Assembly: GCA_951802425.1 (NCBI GenBank)
Contig: OX637801.1
Coordinates: 186,001 to 250,000, forward strand
Direction of reading: 5' to 3'
From: Clavaria fumosa
Taxonomy: Eukaryota > Basidiomycota > Agaricomycetes > Agaricales > Clavariaceae
Length of the DNA stretch: 64,000 nt
The position numbers and the translations under genes are program-made. Numbering within the stretch: position 1 is the first letter of the stretch; each line of letters starts with the position of its first letter. The notes below the pieces were generated by a model, which saw nothing but the letters and a program-made list of their open reading frames with translations, ran no database searches and was not told the DNA's origin. Positions 1 through 10,117 of the stretch are shown piece after piece.

Positions 1-282
1 TGTCCAAATGCCACTATTGGCCAGGACAATATTTTGTGTTCTTGATCTTGGCTGAGATGATTTGAAGGGGATGATCATATTTAGCCACCTTGGCCAAGAT
101 GAAACTTGGGTAATATTATGTCTTGGCCATGGTGAATAATGTGGAAAGAATTACAGATATTGGCCAGGACTATATTTGAGTTTTTAGTCTTGGCTGAGAT
201 GAGTCTGGTGGCATTGGAAACAACGTCTCTCATCAGCAGGGGCACATCCATGGCCCATGGCCACATTCAGAGGGTGCGGGAG
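1..282. repeat. Diverged duplication in AT-rich sequence
   Basis: Two related segments, 16-60 and 159-202, both start with ATTGGCCAGGAC and end with GGCTGAGATGA, about 143 bp apart, with further TTGGCCA motifs between them. No coding frame looks real here. This may be a decayed LTR or non-coding part of the retroelement whose gag lies just downstream. Confidence 0.5.
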
Positions 283-365
283 GGTTGCGGCAGGTCACAG
301 AGAGGTCGTGGTGGGTCGCACAGAGGTCGCAAAAGGTCGCACGGGGGTCACAATGGGTCGCAGTG
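283..365. repeat. Periodic GGTCGC motif run
   Basis: GGTCGC or a one-step CpG variant (GGTCAC, GGTCGT) occurs about seven times at 10-13 bp spacing inside the end of the gag relic. The same GGTCGCG/GGTCAC words recur in the LTRs at 4712-5313 and 9491-10117. Confidence 0.6.
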
Positions 366-891
366 TCCGTTCTGCAAGTATCCCATCCAGTTGCCTTTGC
401 TGGGCATCAAGTCTCTCTGCCAGCTCTCTCCATTCTCCATAAGTCTCTGGCATTGGGGAGACACCATAGATCCTCTCCACCAACTTCCTACTCAGGTTCA
501 ACTCCAGCCAATGGACCAGGATTCCTGAGTCCTTCTCTGCACTCAACTCTGCCCATCGGAACAGCATCTCGAATCTCGCAAAGAACTCTGGTGCTGTTGC
601 GGCACCCTGTTTCAACCCTGCAATATCGGCAAGGGCAGTCGCATGGTTGTTCGGGTCATTGAACGCTCGCTTCATCTCCTCCACAAACTCTGCCCAGGAT
701 CTCTTCTGCCTTCATATTCGCCCATTCTGCAGCGAATCCATCTCCAACAATTTTGCTCAGAGCAAAGAGGACCTTCACCAGGTCCACAGCATAGGTAGTC
801 GGGTTTGTCATAAACAGGAGGCGAAGGGATCAGAGGAACATATGGAAGTTCCTTTTCTGCCCATCAAAGGGGGCAACAGCTAGGTCCAGCA
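295..891 (-). pseudogene. Ty3/gypsy gag relic
   Basis: Read on the minus strand from about 891, the frame begins MLDLAVAPFDGQKRNF and continues through a region typical of the Retrotrans_gag family, including EFFARFEMLFRWAEL and a Leu-rich central part. An in-frame TGA interrupts the early part where FLxSLRLLF is read (a CGA to TGA change would explain it). A frame change occurs near 684-690, just before EEMKRAFNDPNNHA. The 3' end is built of a GGTCGC-rich stretch coding short Val-Arg-Pro repeats. It is a dead fragment without a zinc knuckle. It has the opposite orientation to the integrase relic at 1250, so it belongs to a different insertion. Confidence 0.8.
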
Positions 892-961
892 TTCTATAGC
901 ACTGTAAAATAAAATTCCAGGCCTTCGGCACTCAGGATTTGTCAGGGGTTCCTGCAATAGG

Positions 962-1043
962 CAGGGCAGGCCTGGGAAAGGAAGGGCAGGCCTGGGAAAG
1001 GAAGGGCAGGCCTGGGAAAGGAAGGGCAGGCCTGGGAAAGGAC
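962..1043. repeat. 20-bp tandem repeat
   Basis: Four near-perfect tandem copies of a 20-bp unit (GCAGGCCTGGGAAAGGAAGG), with a stray partial copy at about 1076-1090. A short TGTATTGTAATC/TGCATTGTAATC repeat follows at 1120-1165. Non-coding. Confidence 0.9.
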
Positions 1044-1249
1044 ATGTATTATAATATATTGCATGGCTATTGTCAGGGCAGGCCTGGGAACAGAATCACT
1101 GTCACAGTCTTGCATTGTATTGTAGTCTGTATTGTAATCTGCATTGTAATCTGCATTGTAATGACAATATAATCTTGCAAGAAAAATGTATTGTAACTAC
1201 ACTCAATCTTGCAATGGCTATTTATTGTAATTAGAAGATACTCTTGCAA

Positions 1250-1826
1250 GAATCTGGCAGCATCAGGTGCTCCACCAGCACCTACAAGATCAACTCAAGG
1301 TCGCGAACGAAGCCTACTCGCACTTCGTGGACAGGAAGAGAGAGATTACCCCGGATTGGAAAGAAGGAACGAAGGTGTGGTTAGACCTGCAAAATGTGAA
1401 GACGAAGAGGCCAATGAAGAAACTGGATTTGAAACGAGCCGGACCTTTCTCTATACTCGCGAAAGTTTTGACTCACACTTATCGCCTCATGCGTATTGTC
1501 TCCAGTTACCAAAATCAATGCAAGGAATACATGATGTGTTCCATGTTTCATTACTTGAGAAGGTCTATGACGATGCCTTCCCCCAGTGACAACAGCAACC
1601 CCTGCCCCCTATCGAGATCAACAGCAAACAATACTATGAAGTTGCTGACATACTAAATTCTCAAAGGAGGGGTAGGAAAGTGCTCTACCTCATACGTTGG
1701 GAAGGTTACGGACCTGAGGACAACACCTGGGAACCCATCGAATCACTTTCCAGCTCAAAGGAACTCCTTGAGGACTTCCACGCGACGTACCTGGATAAAC
1801 CTCGCGCAACTCATGCAACTCACTAA
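1250..1826 (+). pseudogene. Ty3/gypsy chromovirus integrase C-terminus with chromodomain
   Basis: The first part reads HLQDQLKVANEAYSHF and continues through WKEGTKVWLDL and KRAGPFSI, the usual post-catalytic integrase region of Ty3/gypsy pol. After a frame change near 1495 the conserved HDVFHVSLLEK follows, then an in-frame TGA at about 1588. The same frame then encodes a chromodomain with the hallmark aromatic residues, YEVADIL...LYLIRWEGY...DNTWEP, ending at a TAA around 1826. Everything upstream (protease, RT, RNase H, integrase core) is missing. The polypurine tract and LTR at 4090-4104 are in the matching orientation, so this is the 3' end of a 5'-truncated element. Confidence 0.9.
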
Positions 1827-1951
1827 TTTTTCCTCGCCTTACTTTCATTTTCTTTGCTTTTTCACTTTGCAATTTACAACAGAATATATACGTGACAAAA
1901 ATACAACAAGAAAATTTTTATCTACTGGTTGCGAGCTTTTTCCTTCCCCTT

Positions 1952-3870
1952 TCATGACCCCTCTGCTCCTTCCCCACCTTCCACACTCGCAACTTTTTCC
2001 TCCTCTCCTGCCTTCTCCTCCTCTTCACCCTCGGGACCCTTCAACTCCACACCCCATTGATCTACCCTCGGGAGATCCAACAGCTCCCTCCACACGTGAC
2101 TTTGCTCCTTCTCCACCCACTTCTCCACCCACAATGGGAGTCCTTGTGGCAATTTCAGTAAAAGGTCTTCGTAGGCGAAGAAGACCATCTCTAGGCCCCA
2201 TCATCCACAAAAACGAGCCTCGCGGAGCTCGCCGATGGTCGTCGTGCACCTACCGCACAACTCTAGAAACAAAATCTTCAGTTTATCACCAAGAATTCGA
2301 AGACCAGCGATGACTTACCTTTTTCTCGCTCCCTCGACGCCGACAACTCCTTCTCCATCCTCTCTATAGTCACGAACAAATCTACAAAACAAAGATTAGT
2401 TATGTTATACTCACAACTGTGGAACTTACCTCATTCTGACTCCTCAGCCTCCTCCAATCTACGCTGAGTTTCCTCCAACTTAGTTTCTCGATCTAGATAA
2501 ACAGAGAAATCAGCTTGCAACTTCGCAAAGTAGGATAATGACTTACCCGCCCCTTCCCTTTTCATTGTCGCTATTACCTCCTTCACCTCCTCGAAGTGCC
2601 CACGAGTCTTCTCCACCGTGGTCAACCATTTTATAGACGCGAAATCAGGTTACCTCGTACTCACAACTACTTCACTTACCCTCTTTCTCCTTCTGCAACT
2701 CCTTCAACTCCCAGCACATGTCTCTCAACTTGACTTCCTGGTCTGAATCACACAGAAGTCAACTTACAACGTGATAATTCAAAATAAATACTTACCTTGC
2801 CACTCCCCCTGGAGAGCCTCAAAATCCCTCTCCACCTCCACCTTCTGCACTGTCAATTCCGTGACCTCCGCGACCTCCTTGCCTTTTCCTATAAGGATCA
2901 TGAGTTCAGTAAAGCCCCAGGAACTAGGACATACCAATACTCACCTTTTTCGCCCCTCCGCAACACTACTAACTCGCGCTTTGCTGCCACTAGCTCTACG
3001 TCCAATTCCATTTCCCGATGCGACTCGTAGACCCATGCTATCTTCCTCGTGGATTCCGTGAGTTGCTGCCGGAGCGTCGCAATCTCCTGTTCTAAGTCGC
3101 TTTGCGGGACCGTACTCCCCGCGACCTTCTCCTGCTCCTCCACCACCTCCCTCAATGACGACGGCTTGACTATTCGCCTTTTTGATGGACTGGGCGTTGG
3201 CAATCATGACCTTGCCCTTGTCCGCTTCCCATGTCCCACCCATGTCAGAGTCTCCAGGACCAGTAAAGTGGGGAGTTTTGCCCCCACTCAACTTGCAACC
3301 ATCGGTGTCGCCACCGCTGCTATCGTTGACCCTTCCGTGTGCTTCAGCACCTTGTCGACCCACGCGTTGTCCCACCTGTATTCGTTTTTGATGCGCCATC
3401 GACAGCATTCTTGAACCCACGAGCATTTCCCATGGTCTTCTGCACACTGACAACACTTACCGGCAGTGCTGTGCTCGCACTGCTGGCCCTTTGCAATGCA
3501 ATTGTTGCAATCCTGTTACTCAACAATTAGAAAAGATGGGTGGAATGAGAACTATTATTATGCACCTCTTGCTCCATCCCGTTCCACTCCTTGTTTTCTT
3601 TCGCTGATCCGATTTTCTTCCATGACTTTAGGAAATCTGCAGTCTCGCCCGCGACATTCTCCACCACCCCACTTGGGCCTGCGATGTCGCCCACTGTCTC
3701 GCTTGTGTTCGCGACGTCGTCCCTTGCCTTGTTGGGACCCACGACCTTACTCTTCTTCTTTTCACACCTCACGACTTCATCTTGGGAATGCGCACATCGC
3801 ACCTCGCAACTTCATCTCGGGAATGCACACATCACGCCTGTTCAGCCCTTTGACGGGCCAGCGTGTCTTC
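1952..3870 (-). CDS. Antisense multi-exon coiled-coil gene inside the retroelement
   Basis: Between the chromodomain and the polypurine tract, the minus strand carries a series of short exons with intron signals. GTAAG-type donors (CTTAC on the plus strand) lie near 3460, 2793, 2678, 2543, 2429 and 2318. Two introns can be delimited: 2263-2318 (56 nt) and 2382-2429 (48 nt, with a CTAAT branch motif). Exons encode heptad-like charged sequence, for example RETKLEETQRRLEEAEE and ERMEKELSASRERE. A longer 3' exon begins around 2250 and ends at 1952 with an acidic, Glu/Gly-rich tail. I recognise no catalytic domain. Exon boundaries upstream of 2800 are uncertain, so the span is approximate. It could be a captured host gene or an element-encoded extra ORF; length and start are not resolved. 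Confidence 0.5.
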
Positions 3871-4084
3871 TAGGATCCCCAGGTTGAGGCCAGGTTCTGT
3901 TTCATCGTAGATGTGCATTTCGCACGCAACCTCATTTTTGTTGTTTTTTGTTTTGGGCTCGTGTTGCTTCACGAAGGCGGAGACCATGGTGGTTGGACTT
4001 AGAGAAAAATTTTGCGTGTCGTGACCTGATCAACAAACATTGTGCTGACTAATCATCATGTGATCTCCACTCTCGCAGGGCTCA

Positions 4085-4103
4085 AGGCTTGAAGGGGGGG
4101 TAA
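4085..4103 (+). other. Polypurine tract before the 3' LTR
   Basis: A purine run (AAGGGGGGG followed by TAA) sits directly before TGTCAGGACCC, the usual plus-strand priming site and LTR start of Ty3/gypsy elements. It has the same orientation as the integrase relic at 1250-1826. Confidence 0.75.
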
Positions 4104-4706
4104 TGTCAGGACCCATTCATTTTTCCCCTACCCAAGCCAACTCTACCAACACCTACAAACCTCCCAATGGCCCTCTACCACCTCGCAAGCCCCTCTACAC
4201 ACTTCTGAGACCCGCTGTCCCTTTCTGGAAGCCTCTCCAACCTCCCCCATGCTTACATGACACTCGTGACCACCATGCCATACTCGCGACGCCTCCTACT
4301 ACCTCACCCCACACGCATATTCCACCCGGACCCACCAATTCCACACACGACACGCCATTGTGCATCTTCTTCAGCCAGCACATGACTTGCCACACAGCAC
4401 CTTCGGCACTTCCACTACCAGTGCCAATACATTATCAGTGTTACAACTGTTACCAGTGTTACCCACATGACTTCCTGCCCAAGCATCACCTGCATCACTA
4501 CTGCCATCCATGTGACCGCATGCATGGACCTTGTGACCTTAACGATGAAACACACCGCCGGTGACCAGCTGAGCACTACTTCAAATTATGCTTCCTTTCT
4601 TCTCCTCAGTCATCTATAACTACACTAACTATGACCAAAACACCTCTTCATAGTTATAGTTACTCATATGATTATTCAACTAAGTCGTGACCCATGACAG
4701 GTCAGG

Positions 4707-4711
4707 TTCAC
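4707..4711. repeat. Target-site duplication, left copy
   Basis: TTCAC immediately precedes the left LTR. The right copy at 10118-10122 reads TTCGC. The single difference is a CpG to CpA transition. Confidence 0.8.
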
Positions 4712-5313
4712 TGTCACAGTCAATCCTAAATCTGGAGCTCAAAGGTTGTAGTGAAGTCGCAATAAGGTCGTGAGGGTCACATGGATAGCTGATGTAAAGG
4801 CTCAATGAGGAGGTAGAAAGAGGTGATTTCTGGAGAATATCAAAGTCTAAGGAATACATGTCATGTACCTACTCATATATATAGTAAAGTCCAAGGTCAT
4901 AGAAATGGTATAGTACAAAGTAGTAAGGGAGAACGTACAATGGGAGTGACAGTAGGGAGGAAAATGAAGGTATCTGGGTAACGATCACGAAGTTGTTATG
5001 GTCCCAAGAAGGGAAGTGTCGGTTGGCAGGGGAATAGGATAGCAGTACAAGGGCATCAGGGGGACAGGAAGCTGCCATGGGAAGGAGATAGGGATGCCAA
5101 GGGGATGGGATAATGGTAAGGGCAGGGTGCGGGAGAGTACAAGGTCGTGTTAGGGATGATCACTTGATGGGCAACGTCAAGTGTCAGTCTGTTGACAGGG
5201 TGATGGCATCCCGCTTGATGTGCCATCACATATTTGGGCCGTACTGTCGGTGGTGGTCATGTGGGTCCCGTGACTTACTGATCATGTGACAGGTCATGTG
5301 ATGTGCTGCGACA
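4712..5313 (-). repeat. 3' LTR of the nested element
   Basis: 602 bp. Read on the minus strand it begins TGTCGC directly after a purine-rich run (AGGAAGGGGAATA, about 5314-5326) and ends GTGACA at 4712. It aligns along its whole length with 9491-10117. The differences I compared between 4712 and 4805 are all transitions at former CpG sites. Two TATATA runs lie near 4878. Confidence 0.9.
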
Positions 5314-5324
5314 TATTCCCCTTC

Positions 5325-6180
5325 CTAAGATTTGTTCTCCTGAACAAACTCTGCAATGGCCTCCTTTGCGTGTGTGAGGTTCTCCAGGGGCTCCCAGGTA
5401 TTCTCCTCAGGCGGATAGCCAACCCAGCTCACCAGATACTGGACCTTCCCCCTCCTCTTCCTCTTGGCTAAGACCTGTTTGACATCGTATTGCTCTCCTC
5501 CCTCTACGAGTTTGGGTGGCGGTTGGGCGGAAGACGGGTCTCCTCGGAAGGGCTTGAGTAAGGTCTCGTTGAAGACTGGGTGGATTTGCCAGCTCAGGGG
5601 AAGGGTGAGGTGATAGGCCGAGGTTCCTACCTTCTCTTCCACAGGGAAGGGACCTACGAACTTGGTTCCAAGCTTCTTGGAGGGGAGTTTGAGGGGGAGG
5701 TTCCGCAAATCTAAATACACCAGGCCGCCTCTCCTATAGACCTCCGGTTCTTGCGAGTGGTCATCGTAAGTTGCGGAGTCGGTCGCTTGTCCTTTTCGCA
5801 GGACATCCTGGAGGCAGTCATGGGCAGTGGAAATTTGTGTGAGGAACTCATCGGCGGTGGGTATGTCGAAGCTGGCGGGGAAATCGGGGATCGGGGCGGG
5901 GTCGAAGCCGTGGAGAGCCGAGAAGGGAGTGATGTCCGAGTCACGAATGGGTCACGAGTTGAGAGCGAACTGGGCGAGGGGGAGCACGGCGGCCCAATTG
6001 GCCTGGTCTTCCTTGGTCAGTGCACAAAGGACTACTTCTACTTCCTGGTTGGCCCTCTCCACTTGTCTGTCCATCTGCAGGTGGTAGGCAGTCCACCATT
6101 CTCCACACTCCATCCTGTTGCTGGTACAGGATAGCCAAGGTCACGACTTCGCTGGCGTCCGTCTCGATCTTCCATGGCAT
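5325..6180 (-). pseudogene. Integrase C-terminus and chromodomain fused to an RNase H stub
   Basis: The 3' part is an open frame (5325-5720) with LPSKKLGTKFVGPFPV, HPVFNETLLKPF and the chromodomain YLVSWVGYPPEENTWEP. Upstream, in shifted frames, are the end of the integrase core (DRQVERANQE, LPLAQFALNS, then ITPFSALHG) and, before 6100, the start of RNase H (PWKIETDAS). The two families are joined directly at about 6093-6105, so the rest of RNase H, the zinc-finger domain and most of the DDE core are missing. At least one frame change lies near 5940. Confidence 0.85.
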
Positions 6181-6213
6181 TCCGTCCTGGGGGATTGCAA
6201 CCTGGACCGAGTC

Positions 6214-6984
6214 TCAAATTGTGTCCTGGATGTCATAGAACAACTTTAGCATGGCATCTGTTAATTTAAATTCACCTTTGCTGGTGCAGGCATGGAGTGG
6301 GGTGGCAATTTTGGCGTAGTTCGGAATGTACTGTCGATAGTAGCTTCCAAGGGCCGTATATCTGCGTGCGTCCTTGGCAGACTTCGGAATTGGCCAGTTA
6401 TCGATTGCTGAGCACCTCTTCTCACTTTTCTCAATGGTCCCCTGCTGGATCCTGTTTCCAAGGAAAGTCACCTCTGTTTGTTCGAACTTGCACTTCATGG
6501 GTTTGACGGTCAGGTGATTTTCTTGAAGAACCTGGAAAACACATGCGGTAAGATCGCAGAGTTCCTCATGAGTATCAGAGCAGATGAGGATGTCGTCAAT
6601 ATAAACAAAGACCTGGCCGGTGGCCACCAGATCCTTCAGGGCATTATCCATAAAGGCCTGGAAGATTGCGGGGATGTTAGTCACTCTGAAAGGCATGACT
6701 CAACAGAGGAATTGGCCGTATTCGCATATGAATGCCAACAGCTTCTCGCTCTCCTTCGATGCCTGGATGTTGTTGAATCCGATCTGGATATTGATTTTTG
6801 AGTAGTACCGGAACTTCTGTAAGTGATCGTAGATGTTCCGGATGAGAGGGAGGGGATAGGCATTCTTGACCGTGACTTCGTTTAACTGTTGGTAGTCGAC
6901 CATGGGCCGGAGCTTGTCTCCTTTGTTCTTGAAGAAGAGGGGGCTTGCCCAGGGCGACTGACCTGGATAAATTCGTCCGGTCAC
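6214..6984 (-). pseudogene. Ty3/gypsy reverse transcriptase
   Basis: The N-terminal half (6700-6984) has SPWASPLFFKNKGDKLRP and VDYQQLNEVT. The palm half (6214-6696) has the catalytic box FVYIDDILI, then KCKFEQTEVTFLG. A TGA separates the halves at about 6697-6699, between CEYGQFLC and MPFRVTN. The first catalytic aspartate of the usual KLDL motif reads Asn (SKINIQIGFNN), a GAT to AAT change. Nonsense and active-site loss make it inactive as it stands. Confidence 0.9.
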
Positions 6985-7143
6985 GAGATTTTCATCCAGC
7001 CACTTTCAGAGTTCCACACGGTAGGCCCTGGGTGTCGGATAAATTTGGGACCGGTATGGATGGGCACCATCCTCTAGCTGGATGTTAATGTCGACTCCGG
7101 GGCAGTGTGGGGGTAAAACATTATAAAACTCCTCCCCAAATAC

Positions 7144-7713
7144 TCATGGAAAGAGAGTCGGCCAATCGGGGGAGTCGTTCACGATGACGTGGACTGCAGC
7201 ACTGCAAGGAAGGTCGCGGCAGTGTCGGAATTCAAGGGAGCAAGTCCGCCAGTTAATAATGGGGTTGTGCTTCCAGAGCCAATCATCGCCTAGCACAAGG
7301 TCGAAGTCAGGGTAGTTGCCCAAGTAGCACTCGATAACCTCGCGGTGTCCAAGGCCAAATTCAACTGCAACCTTGGTGAGGTGCATGATAGGCCCTCGCG
7401 AGTTTGGGGTACCGTCTGCATTCCTTGTGATCATTGGAGATGGAAGTTGCTCCATGGGGAATTGGTTCCATTTGGCGAAATTGTAGTCCATGACCAAGGT
7501 AGTACTGCCACTGTCAATAAGCACTTTCCCGAGCACAGCTCTAGTTGGAAAGGCAGGAGGGGAGATTCGAACTCTGAATTCAAGTTGGGCTGTTTCTTGG
7601 TGGCCCACTATTTTTGTCATCCTTAGAAGCAGTTCAGGAGACGAATCAGAAACTGGCATTGTCGCGGTACTAGTACAGGGGGGGGACTTAGGCAGGGAAG
7701 CTGCTTCCTTCAT
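7144..7713 (-). CDS. Retropepsin-like aspartic protease, start of pol
   Basis: A 189-aa open frame with the active-site motif VLIDSGST about residue 68 and a downstream LVLGDDWL flap-side motif, as in Ty3/gypsy proteases. It would release mature Gag and Pol from the polyprotein inside the virus-like particle. The ATG overlaps the stop of the gag-side frame as ATGA (7713-7710), which suggests pol could start by termination-reinitiation. The frame ends at 7144, before RT, where an intact element would read on. Confidence 0.8.
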   Translation of the reverse strand: MKEAASLPKSPPCTSTATMPVSDSSPELLLRMTKIVGHQETAQLEFRVRISPPAFPTRAVLGKVLIDSGSTTLVMDYNFAKWNQFPMEQLPSPMITRNADGTPNSRGPIMHLTKVAVEFGLGHREVIECYLGNYPDFDLVLGDDWLWKHNPIINWRTCSLEFRHCRDLPCSAAVHVIVNDSPDWPTLFP

Positions 7714-9409
7714 TCCTCGCCTGCGGGAAAATCTGCCTTCGCCTCTTTCAGCACCCCAAGTTCCTTGTCCTTCACCTCGATTGTGTCACAGAGCTGGGCT
7801 ACCAGGGCCTCAAGCTCGTCAACGGTCGCGGTCAAGGTGTTGTTGGTGCGGACAGACGTCGATTCGGGGAACTCGGGGGGGCTTGCAAGGGAGCAGGCAA
7901 TTGCATGTGAGGTGGCTGGGCTGTTGGCAATTATAACAATTGCTGTGCGACAGGATTCGGTCGACCTGCATCGCGTTCGGGTCATGTTGGGGGGGCGCAG
8001 AAGGTCGTGGGACCGGGCAATCGGGCGGTTTGGCGAAGACGACCTGCCGGGCAGGGCGCATGGCATCACGACATTCGAGCATCATGTCGATGGCGAGGGC
8101 CTTCCTCTTCCAGGTGGAATAGTTGGGTGGAAGGGCAGCAGCAGCATAGATGTGATCAGTAATGGCATAATTGAGTGTGGGCTTGAGGAGGGTGACAAGG
8201 AGGTCTCCATGGGTTTCCTCAGAGAGTTTGGCCTTTGTGACTAGCTGGTCGAACTCTGTCAGAAACTCGTTAACTGGGCATTTACCTTGCCTAAGCTTCC
8301 CAAGCTTAAGGTAGGCGTTCTCCTTTTCTACCATGTCTGAAAACTCCATGTCCATCCTTCCCTTGAAGATGGCCCAGGTGGGGCATGAAGCGGGGGCCGC
8401 AACTATCTTTTCAACCACCAAATTCACCCAGTCTCCGGCATAACCTCCACACATCTGATTCAGAGTGAAAAGAATCTGTTTTAGGTCTGTATTGAACCTC
8501 TCTGGTTCAGCAAGGAAGAAAACATTGAGTTGCTGGACGAAGGTCTGGTAGGCAGTCTTACTCCCATCAAAGGGGGTGATAGTGAATCCACTAGACATCG
8601 TATCCATGGAGTTCTTCGTCAATGTCCAGGAGTTCCATTGAGTTGGAGGCAAAGGAGATGGAGGAGACTGAGGAGGGGGAGAGGGAGTCCGGGGTGACAG
8701 GGGATCAAGTCGAATGGGGAGGGCAAGGGCCATGGGTGGTGGCAAGGGTACTCTGCTGGCTGAGGGCATCCTGGAGACTTCTTCGGATATCTGAAGCAGG
8801 CCAAGGCCAGGCACTAGGATACACTTGGGGGTCAATGGGCGCCCAAGTGGCAAGTTGGGGTGGGTGGCAGCTGGTGTCGATGAGGAGCCAAGTGTTGGCT
8901 GTGCATGCTTGTAGGAAATGCTCGGGGGCGTCGGTCTGAACCGAGGCGGTGGCGTAGGTAGGGGGTCGTGCAGGAGGAGCGGGCGAGGGCGTTCTCGGCG
9001 GGGACTCAACATTTTCGATATCCTCAATTGTCAGGCCTTCAGTAGCCTGACGGAATATTTCTTTGTTAAGGGTGGCGGTGAGTAGCGCAGGAAGCTTGTT
9101 GGGAAAGTAAGTTAGGTGGAGCCTCTGCTCACGAATCTCTCTTGAGGACCAAGGTCCTGGTTTGATAAACTGTCGCTCCACTGAGCGATAAACGGTGCTC
9201 CATGGCGGTCGTCTGTCCAGGGAGTTGCAACGGGTGATGGGTACCGGTGTACGGCAATCGATATGGTGAAGGGCGAAAAAGCAGTGTTGTTTCTGGTGGT
9301 TGGTGAGACCCAAGGGTTCTGGCAAGTTCTTCTTTCTCAATGTTTGAGAATCCAGTTTTGGCGAATAGCAAGGGTCGCAGCTTCCAAGTACGTTAGGAGG
9401 GCTGGGCAA
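7710..9409 (-). pseudogene. gag with CCHC zinc knuckle and C-terminal coiled coil
   Basis: The main open frame runs 9027-7819. It includes FTITPFDGSKTAYQTFVQQL, the capsid-type region around LTFLNQM-like helices and a zinc knuckle C-x2-C-x4-H-x4-C (CYNCQQPSHLTCNC). An upstream frame (9409 to about 8700) looks like the N-terminal extension, with YFPNKLPALL and AEGLTIEDIE-like sequence, so one frame change lies near 8700-8800. A seven-base C run (7881-7875 on the minus strand) separates the knuckle frame from a second frame. That second frame encodes an acidic coiled coil (VDELEALVAQL) and stops at 7710. A +1 shift in the run would join the two. Confidence 0.8.
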
Positions 9410-9490
9410 GGTTGGTTGGGTCGGTCGTCAATGTCGGGATGTTGCGGATGTTGAGTTGGGACAAGGGACAGGGTTGAGACTTTGATATTA

Positions 9491-10117
9491 TGTCACAGTC
9501 GATCCTAAATCTGGAGCTCAAAGGTTGTGGTGAAGTCATGATAAGGTCACAAGGGTCATGTGGATAGCTGACATAAAGGCTCAACGAGGAGGTAGAAAGA
9601 GGCAATTTCTGGAGAATATCAAAGTCTAAGGAATACATGTCATGTACCTACTCATATATATAGTAAAGTCCAAGGTCATAGAAATGGTATAGTACAAAGT
9701 AGTAAGGGAGAACGTACAATGGGAGCGACGGTAGGGAGGAAAATGAAGGTATCCAGGTAACAATCACAAAGTTGTTATGGTCCCAAGAAGGGAAGTGTCA
9801 GTTGGTGGGGGAACGGGATAGCGGTACAAGGGCATCAGGGGAACAGGAAACTGCCTTGGGAAGGAGATAGGGATGCCAAGGGGATGGGATAATGGTAAGG
9901 GCAGTGCACGGGAGAGTACAAGGTCATGTTAGGGATGATCACTTGATGGGCAACGTCAAGTGTCAGTCTGTTGACAGGGTGATGGCATCCTGCTTGATGT
10001 GCCATCACATATTTGGGCCGTACTGTCGGTGGTGGTCATGTGGGTCCCGTGACTTACTGATCATGTGACAGGTCACATGTCCGCAACCTTTGCAGGTCAC
10101 GTGATGTCGCCGCGACA
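9491..10117 (-). repeat. 5' LTR of the nested element
   Basis: 627 bp, homologous to 4712-5313. It is 25 bp longer because a segment near 10071-10094 (around GGTCACATGTCCGCAACC) is duplicated next to GGTCACGTGATG. On the minus strand the base run just after the LTR, TAATATCAAAG, resembles the TGGTATCAGAG primer-binding site of many Ty3/gypsy elements after three G to A changes. Confidence 0.85.

Larger units (their letters stand above)
4712..10117 (-). mobile_element. Nested Ty3/gypsy chromovirus (minus strand), both LTRs present
   Basis: The element is bounded by LTRs at 4712-5313 and 9491-10117 and flanked by a 5-bp duplication (TTCAC/TTCGC). On the minus strand the order is gag, protease, RT, RNase H, integrase with chromodomain, then polypurine tract. 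All coding parts carry lesions, and most of RNase H plus the integrase catalytic core is deleted, so it is not autonomous. It lies inside the LTR of the plus-strand element and is therefore younger than it. Confidence 0.9.

Noticed and set aside
7345..8244. Plus-strand frames of 90-160 codons across the protease and gag region
   Set aside because: Shadows of the minus-strand gag and protease frames, without any motif of their own.
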